From assembly GCA_012656075.1 (NCBI GenBank), contig JAAKBF010000221.1, forward strand, positions 992,001 through 1,056,000: DNA of 64,000 nucleotides, written 5' to 3'. This stretch comes from Phytophthora hibernalis. Taxonomy: Eukaryota > Oomycota > Peronosporomycetes > Peronosporales > Peronosporaceae. The notes under the pieces were generated by a model. The model made no database searches. It had not been told where the DNA came from and was given only the letters and a program-made list of their open reading frames with translations. The translations under genes were made by a program, and so were the position numbers. Shown in pieces: positions 11,694 through 22,299 of the stretch (positions are counted from its first letter, which is position 1; each line of letters starts with the position of its first letter).

Positions 11694-12284
11694 TGCGCGC
11701 CACGAGATGTCAAAATTCATTTTGTAATCGATGCGTCAATCTGAGTCCGTGTGAATGTCGACGAATTGCAGATGGCTACAATGCGACTCCTGCGTCGCGT
11801 GCCGATGCCATGCTGAGGTGATGTTGCACACGTCTTGTGTAACGCAGCCATCGCGACGACGCTGCTGGAGTAAGACGCGTCGGCAGTTTAACCTTGGAGC
11901 CGATAGGTTGCCATTTGGTTCATTGAGCGAGCAGGTAGTCTCGCCTTAGTCACCGATAACTTGGAGCGGCTCAGGCCCTTGAGACCCCAACCACGAACAA
12001 TTCACAGTTGTGGTGACCTCATTCTCCATGTTGCGAGTTATTCGACAAGTATCTTCGCACTAGGAGCAAGATTTTAGTCTCTCTGGTTTTAACAAGGACA
12101 CCAGCGCTACCACGAACAGTGCACGTACGAACGAGGCAGGTTTCACCGAAGTTCGTGACGACATCTACACTGGTGAAAAACAACATCGACGTGAGTACTT
12201 CTGTTACTAGCTTCAACAAGGTGTCGCTGCCGCTACTCCAACTCCGATACTCCAATCATCACCAACTCCCAGACCACCACAGGA

Positions 12285-12405
12285 AATGCTGCTGCAATCA
12301 ATGTTACTACTAATAAATATTAATGCAGGCCACCGAGTAAACACTGCTGCAATCAATGTTAATAATGCAGACCACCGAGTAAACATCGCTGCAATCAACG
12401 CTGAT
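12285..12405. repeat. 42 bp imperfect tandem repeat
   Basis: Units at 12322-12363 and 12364-12405 differ at a handful of positions, and part of a third unit (the CTGCAATCAATGTT core) precedes them near 12285. Because 42 is a multiple of three, the unit reads as a 14-residue repeat of the type NAxHRVNxAAINxx on the forward strand. This suggests a coding origin. Confidence 0.7.
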
Positions 12406-12428
12406 GGCACCGATACCAAGGATGATGC

Positions 12429-12451
12429 GGACAGGGTGACTCACCCTGTCC
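12429..12451. repeat. perfect inverted repeat, possible hairpin or terminator
   Basis: GGACAGGGTGA at 12429-12439 is followed after one base by TCACCCTGTCC at 12441-12451. Pairing continues with one mismatch or bulge into the flanking GATGATGC/GGCATCAT. The 11 bp GC-rich stem could fold in RNA or mark an excised element. No T-run follows, so a bacterial-type terminator is not implied. Confidence 0.6.
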
Positions 12452-12848
12452 GGCATCATGGCTGAGCAAGACACTGGGCAAGATACTTGCAGATCAACTC
12501 GAACACTGCAAGTTGCTGAAGTCGCTATGGACCCCATCAAGTGCGCTGCTGCTCAAGCCACCACCAACACCAACGGCACATCTGGACTCTTCGCAAGTGC
12601 GACGACACCCAATTTTGCGCATGCGTCGATGGGAATCAATTCTGCCGACAAGCTGCACTATGCACACTTTCTGATGAATGCAGTACATATACTATCACAC
12701 AGCAACAGCAAACATGCTTTCATGATTCACTTACATGTTCGGTGTAGGAAGTGTCTGCATGTAGTCCAACAGGTCCAAACGGGCCAGCCGCCGCGAAATC
12801 ACAAGCCGCGTTTCAGCCATGATGGCCAGCAACACACACTCTTCATCA

Positions 12849-14826
12849 CTACTGGCTTGTAAGGTCCATCCGCTCGAATGTACCCTCATCATAGTAGATC
12901 GCCTGGACCTTGCGGCCTCCAAAATCTTCCGTTTAAGCCTGTCAAGGCTACCTCACCAAAACGCTCGTAAGTTAACACAACCGCCGATATCATGCTTTGT
13001 CACCGACATTATACCTTTCGTAGCATCTCCTGCGTTTCTGAACTGGACGAAGATCCTGACTGCTTCTTCTGGCGAGACCTTTCCAGTAACTTCGTAGATC
13101 AAGCACTTTGTGACGGGACCGTACTTCTCCGCACACTCGCCTCTAACTTCGTCTTGCAGTTCATCGTCGACTTCGCCCGGTCCAACCATATTCTAGTAAC
13201 AACGCAAGGTTAGCGAGTGAATACGGTCACGCTAATATCACCGAAGCTCTGGTCGATGATCTCCTATCCTTTCCGCTTGTCCGACGTCCGCCTCATAATA
13301 CCTTTAACAGCACCACTCGGGTTGACAGCGAAGCTTTGACCGGTGATCTCCTATCCCAGCCACTTGTCCGACGCCGTTTTTCACTGGAGCTGTGGGTTTC
13401 AGCACCAATGTTTCGCCCGTTATCCTGGCCACGATAACTACTGGAGCTCGATATACGATCGCTATGATCAGCACTGCGCTGGTCATCATACTTCCGCTTC
13501 GGCTCATGTCGAATTTCTCTTCCAAATTCATCTAGCTCAGGGGCGGCGTGTGATTGCTCACGCCCCGACGAAGCCCTATCTCGGTTTTGATTATTGCCAC
13601 GAGGTTGGGAGCTCAGTTCAACCCCTTTTGTCCAGGAGAGCCCACCGGGTACTGTTGACGAAAACCCTCCAGAAGAAGAAATTCCAGTACCCCTGGTTGA
13701 AAATCCCAAACCACCTCGCGGTTCCGCGGCATCATCAAATTGACCATCTTTTGCCGCTGCATTTACCTCCACACTGTTCGATCGAGGTTCTCGGTCCACA
13801 TCACGCTCACTCTCAGGCTGCGCTGCTGCAGCATTTTCTTCACTGAAAATCTCGTCAGTACTTTTGTTAGCAAAGCGCCTCAATCACTACAAAGACGAAC
13901 ATTTTCTTGCGCATCCATGCCGGCATCGTCATGCCTCGTCCGCGTCCTGCAGGCGCCGGCAGCTTCATCGCAGGCGCTCTGCCTTCAGCCAGATCCTTGG
14001 CCAGCTGCTCACGCTCCAATTTCCCTACAACAAACACAATCCACCGTCAAGTCAACCTCATCAACTCGTCAACCAACTCGCCATTTCCACACCTCTCGCT
14101 CCTGCTCTCTCTGTCGTCGACCAAGCTCTCGTTTCACCTCGTCCAGCTTCATCTTCTCCAGCCTCTCCTTGCAGTACACCTCGTAGCTATTGGGTCGTGC
14201 CGGATGGTACTCGTCCCGATACGTGGCCTGGAAAAAGTGGCCTCCAGCAGCATTGGCTTCATCTGCCACGTCCTCCTTCTCCTGCTGATGCACCGTCGTC
14301 ACCTTCACCTCCGTCGGGGCAACGTAGCCCAGTCCCGAACCCATTGGCCGCACCTTCTCCTCCGTTTTCTTCTCACTGGCCGCCGTTCTCCTTCTCACCG
14401 AAGCCGGTTTGAAGGCCAATGAGATTGTCGATCGTATGGGGCTCTTACCTCTGCCTGCAGTTAACGCACTGGGCAGCATCGACGTGCTCTGCTCCCAAAA
14501 AGCCACAAAAGGCGTGAGAGACCTATTTCTCGCTCTCCATGAATTCAAAACCCCTACGCTGGTCGGTCGATTGTTGATCTTGTTCTTGGCCGCCTGAGGG
14601 ATCATCAATGGTGCGCTGGCCCATACTAAATGCCGAGAAAGGGCAAGAAATAGGAACGAATTAGACGCCTGTTTAGAGGGAGATTGGAGCGATCTGAGGG
14701 CATGAAAAACGCGTGAAAAGTACCGGAGCTAGTAGAGGACAGAGAGGTCTTGGGTTTGCCGTCTGCGTCCAGCGCTGAAGACGCCTTGGCGCCCTTGGCC
14801 AGCGGCAGGTCGTCGTACAGATCCAT
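12849..14826 (-). CDS. SPF45: SPF45-like splicing factor (UHM domain at C-terminus)
   Basis: Exon 1 (14724-14826) begins MDLYDDLP, close to the SPF45/RBM17 start. Exon 2 runs from 14625 to about 14093. Later exons cover an Arg/Glu-rich helix, a GRGRG segment and a disordered Ser/Arg region (13293-13860), ending in VVLLKNMVGPGEVDD, the RNP2-like strand of a U2AF-homology motif (UHM). After an intron near 12960-13025, the RNP1-like strand LNGRF and GGRKVQAIYYD finish the fold, with stop at 12849-12851. An A4 run at 12921-12924 leaves the frame off by two bases there. UHMs bind ULM peptides of SF1, SF3b155 and U2AF65 in 3' splice-site choice. The G-patch normally between the linker and the UHM is not visible. 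The exon 2/3 junction is uncertain. Confidence 0.82.
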
Positions 14827-14954
14827 GGGATGCCAGCACAGCGTTTGTATGGAAAATGGTATGGATCGTACTTACACGTAATTACGAGGCAACATGGCTA
14901 CATGTACAAAATGAATTGAAGGTGGACGTTTGTGTCTACGTATGACCTGAAACC

Positions 14955-16384
14955 TCAGTTTTCTTCCTCCTCGGCGAGCAGGTACTGGTACATGGCGTCT
15001 TCGGACTTGCAAAAGTGCCAGATGCTCGGAGACCCTGGAACAGCTCCACCGACTGGTTGAGCGTCATGAGCTTCAGGCTGATGTCCTCGATGAAGCCCCA
15101 CGAACTCTCCTGTGTCAAAGAGCAAGGTCAGTCTTCCTTCGCAGTCACGTGAGAACAGACATCCAAATCACTCACGTAAATGGAAATGTCCAGCTCGATG
15201 GCGTCCTGGCAAAAGTCTGTGGCTTGCTTGATGTCGAGGTCGAGTCCCTCGCACGCGGCGAACGCGATCGCCATCTCTTCCCGCTTCTGGTTCATGATTT
15301 CCAGGCACGACTTGAGGTTCACCACCAGCGACGACAGTCCACTAAGCTGCTGACTTTGACCTGCACAATCAGCAAAAGTCAGTTGTCACCCTATCTAGAC
15401 ACAAACTACCACCAACGTACGGCTGAGCATGATACTGGACGGAGTCAGCGCCGCGATACCCGACAGGAACAAGCTCTTGCCAGCGAGAGAAATCGGGATA
15501 CTCAGTCCACTCGTAGCAGGGGCGGCCACGACACCCGCAACGCCCACGACAGCTCCTGCCACGACACCTGCTGCACCCGCTGCCACACCCGTGCCGCTAA
15601 AGTCCGCCGAACGTCCTCTCATGTGCAGCAGCGTGATGGACTGCACCATAAGCTTGGTACACTCTGTGGTGAGGTCGTCCAGCTCGTCCAAGCTGTCCCT
15701 CATCTCGGCGACCATAGACTGAGCGCTCTGAGCCATGCGAGCCAGCGCCCACTCAGCGCGTCTGGCGTTCCTCTTCTCCTCGTTGCTGTCTTTAGCCTGC
15801 AGTGGAGGGATCACAGCTTCTCTCAGTTTGCTCAGGTAGTCGGTGAGCGTGGCGATCTCGTTAGCGCACTGGGCGAACATGAGGTTGGTCTGCTCCAGGT
15901 GCGTCTGGCTGCGCTCCACGAGCTCGTTGCATTGAGCCAATGAGCTGTTGGCCAGCTTGACGAGTGTGCGCAGTCTGTTGCTGAACTTGAAGGCCTGCTG
16001 CAGCGAGTGCACCGCGTCCTGCAGCTGTGCGAGTTGCTGCTCCTCCGTCTCCACCACGAGCCACTCAGCACGCAGCACACGCTCCGAGTCGTCAGGCGTG
16101 AAGGCCTGCTGCATCTTGTCCACGACACGGTCCAGTCCCACGCCCTGGAAGCCCTTGATGATGGCCAGGCGACTGCTCTCGAAGATGTCCGAGCCTGAAC
16201 GTTTCTTGGTCTCCGGTTGCAAGGGGTTCACGAGCGACTTGGCGGACGGCAGGTCCTCCGTCGTGAAGCTGCGCTGTGCCAGGTCATTGGGCGAGAACTT
16301 GCCGCTGCCGTGTCGTACCAGCGCCAGGTCGTCGCGGCTCTCCTCGTACCGGGGCGACAGCACCATCTTCTTGAGGAATGTCAA
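14955..16384 (-). CDS. coiled-coil protein with glycine-rich hydrophobic hairpin
   Basis: Exons 15421-16384, 15176-15360 and 14955-15109 (introns 60 and 66 bp with GTACGT and GTGAGT donors) give about 434 residues. A lost base at CCC 15033-15035 is needed to reach the natural C-terminus ending in a Glu-rich tail. Long amphipathic helices with heptads (about residues 95-240) lead into a small-residue hydrophobic stretch (about 250-300: GVAAGAAGVVAGAVVGVAGVV, then a proline break and PISLAGKSLFLSGIAAL), followed by more helix. This helix-hairpin-helix plan resembles membrane-inserting proteins such as apolipoprotein L, but I see no diagnostic match. No signal peptide. It shares a 173 bp divergent promoter region with NOP53. 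Function unknown. Confidence 0.75.
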
Positions 16385-16557
16385 ACTCAGGTGATGTAAT
16401 GGGGATATTCGATGTGTGATTGGTTGAAACTGTTATTTATTGCATTGAGTGGTTGGAGATGGTTTAGAAGCTGTGATTCGTTCGGTGGTGCAATAACACA
16501 CTGCTTGTCACAGACCATTACGTGGCTGGCTGTGAAGGGTGCATTGACACAGTAACC
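16385..16557. promoter_or_regulatory. bidirectional promoter region, coiled-coil gene and NOP53
   Basis: Only 173 bases separate the two divergent start codons, so both promoters and 5' leaders must lie here or overlap. The core is AT-rich (around 16395-16450). No defined initiator was identified. Confidence 0.55.
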
Positions 16558-17904
16558 ATGGTCAGCAACAAGCGTCGGCGTCAGCAGCGCGTCCAGCAAG
16601 TAGGCGCGCAGGTGGAGGAGAGCATCCGACAGGACGCGCAGGACAAGAAGCTGCAGCATGTGCAGGCCGAGCAGCTCTTCCAGGTGGACAGCAAGGGCGG
16701 AGACGTGCCTCCTCCGCTCTCCAAGAAGCAGAAGCTCGAGAAGCTGCAGAAGGACCCGCTGCTGGCCAGTGCGCGCAAGTTCGACGTCTCCAAGCTCAAC
16801 AAGGGCGAAGTGCTGGCTGTGAAGAAGCTGCAGCAGACGCAGCCTCAACAGCCCAAGAAGGTCAAGAAGCTCACGAAGGTGTCGAAGCTCTGGGGTCAGG
16901 ACGGAGACGTCAAGGAGGACGAGCTGAACGACCAGCTGGACGAGTACGTGGCCCCTGTGATGGCCAAGAAGATCAAGCGTCGCAAACTCGTGGCCTCCAC
17001 CAAGTACAAGGTGCCTACGGTGGAGGTGGCGGCTGCAGGCCAGTCGTACCACCCGGACTTCGATACTCACCAGGACGTCATGGCCGAGGCCGTGGCCAAG
17101 GAGCTCGAGCGGCGCGAGAAGAGGGCCAAGCTCACGGAACCCGTGGCTGAAGGCATGTCGGAGGACACGCTGCAGTACATTAAGCAGGACTCGTCCGACT
17201 CGGAGGATGGCTCCAGTGACTCGGAGCATGAGGACGGCACTTCCACGAAGGTGCGACGATGGTTCATGGTTTGATGTTGGTATCGCTGTGGCGCTAAGTT
17301 TTTTCTTGTTGAAATGCAGGCTCGCAAGGTGCCGGCGAAGGTGACGCGCGCTCAGCGCAACAAGCGCACCCGGCACAAGCAGATGGAGCTGGAGCACATG
17401 ACCCGTCGTGGCGAAAAGGCGATCATCAAGCAGATTAACGCGTACGTTTGTAGCTTGTCCTCAAGAGACCACTAGATGAAAGACTCACATGCGTTTCTGG
17501 ATGCTACAGCTCCCAGCACATTCTCCAGAACATTGTGAAGAGTGAGAAGCAGTCGGCCAAGAAGCTGGAGCTGAAGAAGCTGCAGCTCGAGCAAAAGCTG
17601 CAGGAGGAACCACTCGTCCGCGTGGCCGGAAAGTACACGTAAGTGCTCTTGTGTGACGAGTTGTGGTGCATCTTGAGATGTTGCGACTGACGGTATTGTT
17701 TGCATTTGACACTGCAGCAAGCTGGACCGGGAGACACCGGTCTCATTCTCCGAGGAGCTCACAGGAAACATGCGAACGCTCCAGCCTAAGGGCCACCCGC
17801 TCCTGGACCGCTTCGATAGCCTGCACAAGCGCAACAAGATCCAGATTGGTGGCCCGAAGAGGACTCGCAAGGCCAAGGTGAAGATCATCGAGGCCAAGAA
17901 ATAA
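16558..17904 (+). CDS. NOP53: ribosome biogenesis protein NOP53
   Basis: Four exons (16558-17250, 17320-17441, 17510-17638, 17718-17904) encode 376 residues without any frame break. The protein is Lys/Gln-rich and mostly helical. Family marks are the GQSYHPDF motif (PGxSYNP type) about residue 160, the acidic SDSEDGSSDSE tract near 220, and the basic C-terminus with KRTRKAKVK. NOP53/GLTSCR2 binds the pre-60S particle and recruits the exosome-associated helicase Mtr4 for ITS2 processing (family knowledge), in the nucleolus. The start is the ATG at 16558 in an ACCATGG context; an in-frame ATG at 16522 would add 12 residues. It is divergent from the coiled-coil gene. Confidence 0.92.
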
Positions 17905-18186
17905 GTGACGATCAAGCCAAAGGCCCGTTAAGCTCCTTCAACCAAAGAACTCACACACGGGCTTCAAGCCTGTAGATAGACACCAGGGCAGCATTTTCCT
18001 CTTTTGCGTTCATGCTATAAAAATAGTTGATCAGTTAGCTATCTGTCACGTGTTCAGTGCTCGCACTTTGTTTCTTGCTTGTCATTTGCCTGGCCTGAGC
18101 AAGAAAGAATGGCGACAGGTTCCGTGATGCGGCCAAGTGTACGTTGCTGTACGGTTTGAAGTGGAAGTCGTATTGACAATGCCGAC

Positions 18187-20026
18187 ATGATGCTGCAGAG
18201 CTTCCGTCACGATATGCGGGGTGCTCAGGTGGTGGAAATTCGTCGAGAGGAATATGAACGCACCAAGCGCTCCATTCTCAAAAAATTCGTCGCCGCCTGG
18301 TTATCCTTGGGGTGATCATTGGTCTCCTATCGATAGTAGCCTTCACGCTCGGCGGTGTAAGTTCGCACCTTCGCTTAGAATGCAGTATGATAAGATGGCA
18401 CGCTAACAATGGGCGGATGTACTGCTTGTTGTGCTCTATCCAGGTCATTCGAGGCTACTTCTCAAACATCCTCAAGTTTGACAAAGAAACAGGCCACGTG
18501 ACCTTGGTCAACTTGTACTTCATCTACGCGGCAGTATCGCTAGTTTTCAGCTTTCACGGATTTTACATCGATGGCAAGTGGCGCAAACTGCAGCAAGACG
18601 GCAACCGTTTGATTATGCACGTGCGAACATTTTTCGTCCTCGGAGTGGGGTCGTGTGCAATAGGTTGGCTGTCAACTTGCGAGTGTCTGTTGAATGCTTG
18701 ATCTCACTTACATTGTTGGTATGTGCAGCACTTTGGCTGGGAATTGCGACGATATCGTCGTTTGGACTTGTGGAGGTGCAGTACATCGCGTCGTCCAGTC
18801 CGAACTTGATCTACGTCACGACCCTCGCCATGGTCATCGTACGTTTACTGCAGTCAAACCAGCTTAAATCGATGTATTTTGTGTGCGCTGGTCTGAGTTT
18901 CTCGTGCTCCATTCAAGGTGCATCTCGTGGTCTCTCCTTGGCTACTACGCACAATTCACCGGAAGGGGTCCCAGGCAGATGAGTTCTTCGGGTACGACTC
19001 ACTTGGCTAAAACTTCATGTGCTCCCTCTAACGAACATTCGATACTCTCGTTGCGTGGTGAGGGCAGGGCGGAGTTCCTCTCCGATATTCGTCGAGAGAG
19101 AAAGCAAAATGGCGACAGTGACAGTGATGATGGCATCTACTCGGATGATGCCATGGATAGCCATACTGCCGCTGTTCGACCTGTGAGTAAATCTCCGCGA
19201 GAGTCAAACAAGACTGCAATCCAGCGAAAACCCCGTCGAGAAGATATTGTCAGGGCAGGTTCAAACAGGAACGACATCAATACAGAGGAAACGCGACGAT
19301 GTCTCAGTTGCAACTAGCCATGGAAGGAGATATGGATAGCGAGGTTCCAGCGCCACGCTCAGTTCGACGACAGTCTGGAGTACGCCCCGCCTCGCCTCGA
19401 ATTTCAACCACTCCAAGGCATACTGCCGTGGAAACATCGCCACGGGTGGAGCACCAAGTCCCCTTGCACCAAATCCCGTTTGCCTCACCTGTATTCTTGA
19501 TGAACCCGGAGGCTAATATGCCAGCCCCGGACTTCTGGCAGCAGTGGAAGCAAACAGAGACTACGTACGCTTTTGTCTCTGGGTCATCACCGATAGCTCC
19601 AATTGAGGACTAACTTACCTACTTGTTTTTGATGCATGCATCAGGGGGTCATTTTCGTGCACGTTCTCAAACCAACCAACTCGAGCCGATTTAAAGCAGC
19701 ACCTTGGTGCTAATGGTTTCCATATTGTGGCCGCAGAGCAGAAGGACAGTGTACTACAAGTGTACTTTTACGGATCCCAGTACGGCAGCGACACGGTTTT
19801 CCTGTGCGAGTTCGTACTTCTGTTTGCACGACGGTTCTTCCAAGCTACGTTCAAATGCAGGGTAAGCAGGCAGGCAACGTCGAAGTCAGTTTTGTCAAAT
19901 CTTCTCATTAATGGTAACACTAACGATAATTCTTCGGACACTGCACGCTGTCAGGAGCGGGAAGCCACGTCAGACTTTGTCACAAGGTTCAACCTCCAAG
20001 AACTACTGATAGTAGAAGGTGAATAA
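18187..20026 (+). CDS. multi-pass membrane protein of unknown function
   Basis: Seven exons fit (18187-18356, 18444-18663, 18729-18838, 18918-18991, 19068-19564, 19645-19861, 19955-20026), giving about 453 residues with two single-base losses (A6 at 18280-18285, A3 at 19289-19291). After a charged N-terminus come four predicted membrane helices: VILGVIIGLLSIVAF, LYFIYAAVSLVFSF, a segment at TFFVLGVGS, and LWLGIATISSFGLV with YVTTLAMVIV. A hydrophilic Ser/Arg/Asp-rich region (about 190-330) links to a soluble C-terminal block beginning GSFSCTFSNQ and containing FLCEFVLLFARRFF. I do not recognise the family. The last intron (19862-19954, 93 bp) has no stop and keeps frame, so it may be retained. 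Confidence 0.7.
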
Positions 20027-20292
20027 GCGCTTTGTGCATCTTGTGTTTCCGAAAAGCTACTTCGAATTTTTAACTACGTCGTGTCATTACCGGTAACGAT
20101 GACTTGATGACTCACCCACTTCAACTTCAACATTAGACATAATAAAGGACCACACCACCGGAATCCAACATCATACATATCTATGTAAGGACAAGGTTCC
20201 GAGCAGCTATTGATCCATTAACAACAGTAACCAAAGCATATCATGCCCGACAAGCGGGTCGTGTGTGGACGAAATTCATCGGACAGCGGCAG

Positions 20293-22219
20293 CATCGCCA
20301 TCGCCGTAAGCAGTGATTGTTGATTGTTGCGAGCGTTGTGCAGCCGTTTGCGGGAGCGATGCAGCCTTCGACTGTCTCCGAGGAACACGAACGCCGACGG
20401 CGGCGCTGAGAGACAAGACAACGGCAAGTGGACATCAAGTCGCGTGCAAGTGGCTGCCACGTCGAGTGCAACGAACCAACACACGCGGTACGTGTACAGC
20501 ATGAACTGAGCGAGCGAGCGAGCTCTCGCACCGTTTCCTGTGGATCTTCGAGTGCAATGGCCCAAGGCCTCCGGGTGCAACCACCGATAGACCAGATGCA
20601 TGTCTGTCAGGGGTCTCCATGCGACAAGCGCCGACCGTTTCAGGCGCCTTCACTTCAAAGATCCTCTTGCTTCAGAGAGCTGGTTCAACGCGGACCGTCT
20701 TTCTTGTATGGTGGCCAGCCAATTTTGCAGAACGAACGCTCGTAAATACAATAGCGCATAGCGACCGGAGCGCGTGGCCCCACCGAGCTCCAGCTCCGAC
20801 CCATCGGACTTCGATTCGGAGCCCTCTTTGTGTCGGTCGAAGATCGGCGATCGACGCGCGATTGGGCGCCAGCGTGTTGCTCAATCGCGTACACAGCCAA
20901 GGCGTGCGCAGCCACATCCGTCGGCCAGCTGTGCCGGTGCCGTGTAGGTTCGCGAGAGCTCGCGATCGGCGTGCGTGACGGAGCCGCTCACGGCGCTGTA
21001 CGGCGTATACATGCTTGGGTGCAGCGCGCATGACGCGGAAGCAGCTACGCACGTGTGCGTTGTCGTTACCGAGTGATGTCCATAATACTCGTTGCTGCTG
21101 CTATCCGATGGATACCACCATCCCGCTCGAAGTTCGCAATAGCGAGCGGATATCCTTCAATCTCCATTTCGTATCAACTCTGACGCAAGTACAATGTTAT
21201 GACGCTCGACTGCACCTTGCGTTGGCCACAACAAGCCCAGCCGTCTGGACGCCTCGCAACCACCACCACAACTCGCACCAGGCGGCGGCAGGGTATCCTT
21301 TGGCTACATGCGTGTTGCGAGCAGCGACTACCAAAAGAAAACCCAGCGTGCTTCAACGACGTTGGATGGCAGGGCCTCGTTCATTGGCTACGGTAGGACG
21401 ACGTGAATGGCGATTTCGATGGCGAACAAGCAACTGATTGCACGAACCAGCAGCATGCCGTCGGCGACGGCTTGTCGACACGAAGCGACACGTCGAGCTG
21501 GAGCACCGGTGTCATCTGCAGTGGCGTGCGGTCCGGCGTGGCTGTGGTGCGCTGTGTGCTCGAGGAGCACCTGGCTGGCACGTTGCGGACTGTCCGTGCT
21601 TGCCGCCGTCGCCGGATGCACCTTGTTTGACCGCGCTGTGGCTCGCCGAAATAGGCTGCGACAACCCGCCAGAAGCCCGGAGCGTGGCAATCACGGCGAG
21701 ACATGGCGCTTGCGAAATCCGTGGATCCGGTGGGGCGCTTGTTCTCAGCACTGACTCAGTCCGTGAGACGAAGATACTTCAGCCTTCTCCTGCGGAGGCT
21801 GACAATGCTGCAGCAGCTGTTGAAGAAGATCGTGGATCGGGTGACGAGCCCTGGTGACGGGCGCAGCATCTCCTCGGTACCGCATGACGAGCCACATACT
21901 GCAGTAATACGTGATAGCAACGCCCGATATATATGGTTGATAGGGTGTACGAGTGAAGCTATCGGTTTTCGGCAATGGATCGGCGGGCCTCCCCGCCATC
22001 GTGCCACACGAAGCCATCAGCTGGCACATGCATCTCGGCAAATCTGGTGCTTCGGCTGGCTGCCTCCGCGACGGTTCCTCCTTCTTCTCTACGGATCATG
22101 TTCATCATGTTCTCGATCCTTGCGTGAGGGACTTCTGGCAGAAGTTCTGTTGCCCGCGGAGTGACACTCGAAGATTGAGTGGCCAGCCGGATACCGGTTA
22201 GGAGAAGACCACTCTTACT
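20293..22219 (+). repeat. left arm of a 4.1 kb near-palindrome
   Basis: This arm is the reverse complement of 22300-24420. The outer 330 bases match almost perfectly: one substitution and two small indels between 20293 and about 20625. Towards the centre the arms diverge by many 1-10 base gaps, nearly all losses in this arm (1,927 versus 2,121 bases), plus some transitions. No frame is convincingly coding; ORFs up to 153 codons are scrambled relative to the other arm. No target duplication is visible at the outer ends. Confidence 0.9.
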
Positions 22220-22299
22220 AATGTTCCAATGGGATACCCATTCACTTTCGCGTCAGACTTGGCGCCGTATTCGTTCGCGTCGCTGCCACTCAGAGTCTC
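22220..22299. other. unique spacer at the centre of the near-palindrome
   Basis: Eighty bases lie between the arm ends CTCTTACT and AGTAAGAG. They are not self-complementary and contain GGCGCC at the middle. Confidence 0.85.

Larger units (their letters stand above)
11694..12848. other. gene-poor stretch with Asn/Thr-rich repeat relic
   Basis: No complete gene is supported. From about 12080 to 12460 the forward strand has frames rich in Asn, Thr, Ala and His, with a 42 bp tandem repeat and a hairpin (listed separately). They look like a broken or unpolished repeat-containing gene, but no start, splice pattern or domain can be assigned. The forward ORF 12458-12862 (134 codons) has no recognisable features and overlaps the end of the SPF45-like gene. 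Confidence 0.4.

Noticed and set aside
15149..15943. 264-codon plus-strand ORF
   Set aside because: Antisense to the coiled-coil gene at 14955-16384 and crosses that gene's introns; no domain.
16387..17397. 336-codon minus-strand ORF, Leu/His-rich
   Set aside because: It lies antisense to NOP53, whose spliced frame has clear family motifs; its Leu/Arg/His bias is what the opposite strand of a Lys/Gln-rich gene gives.
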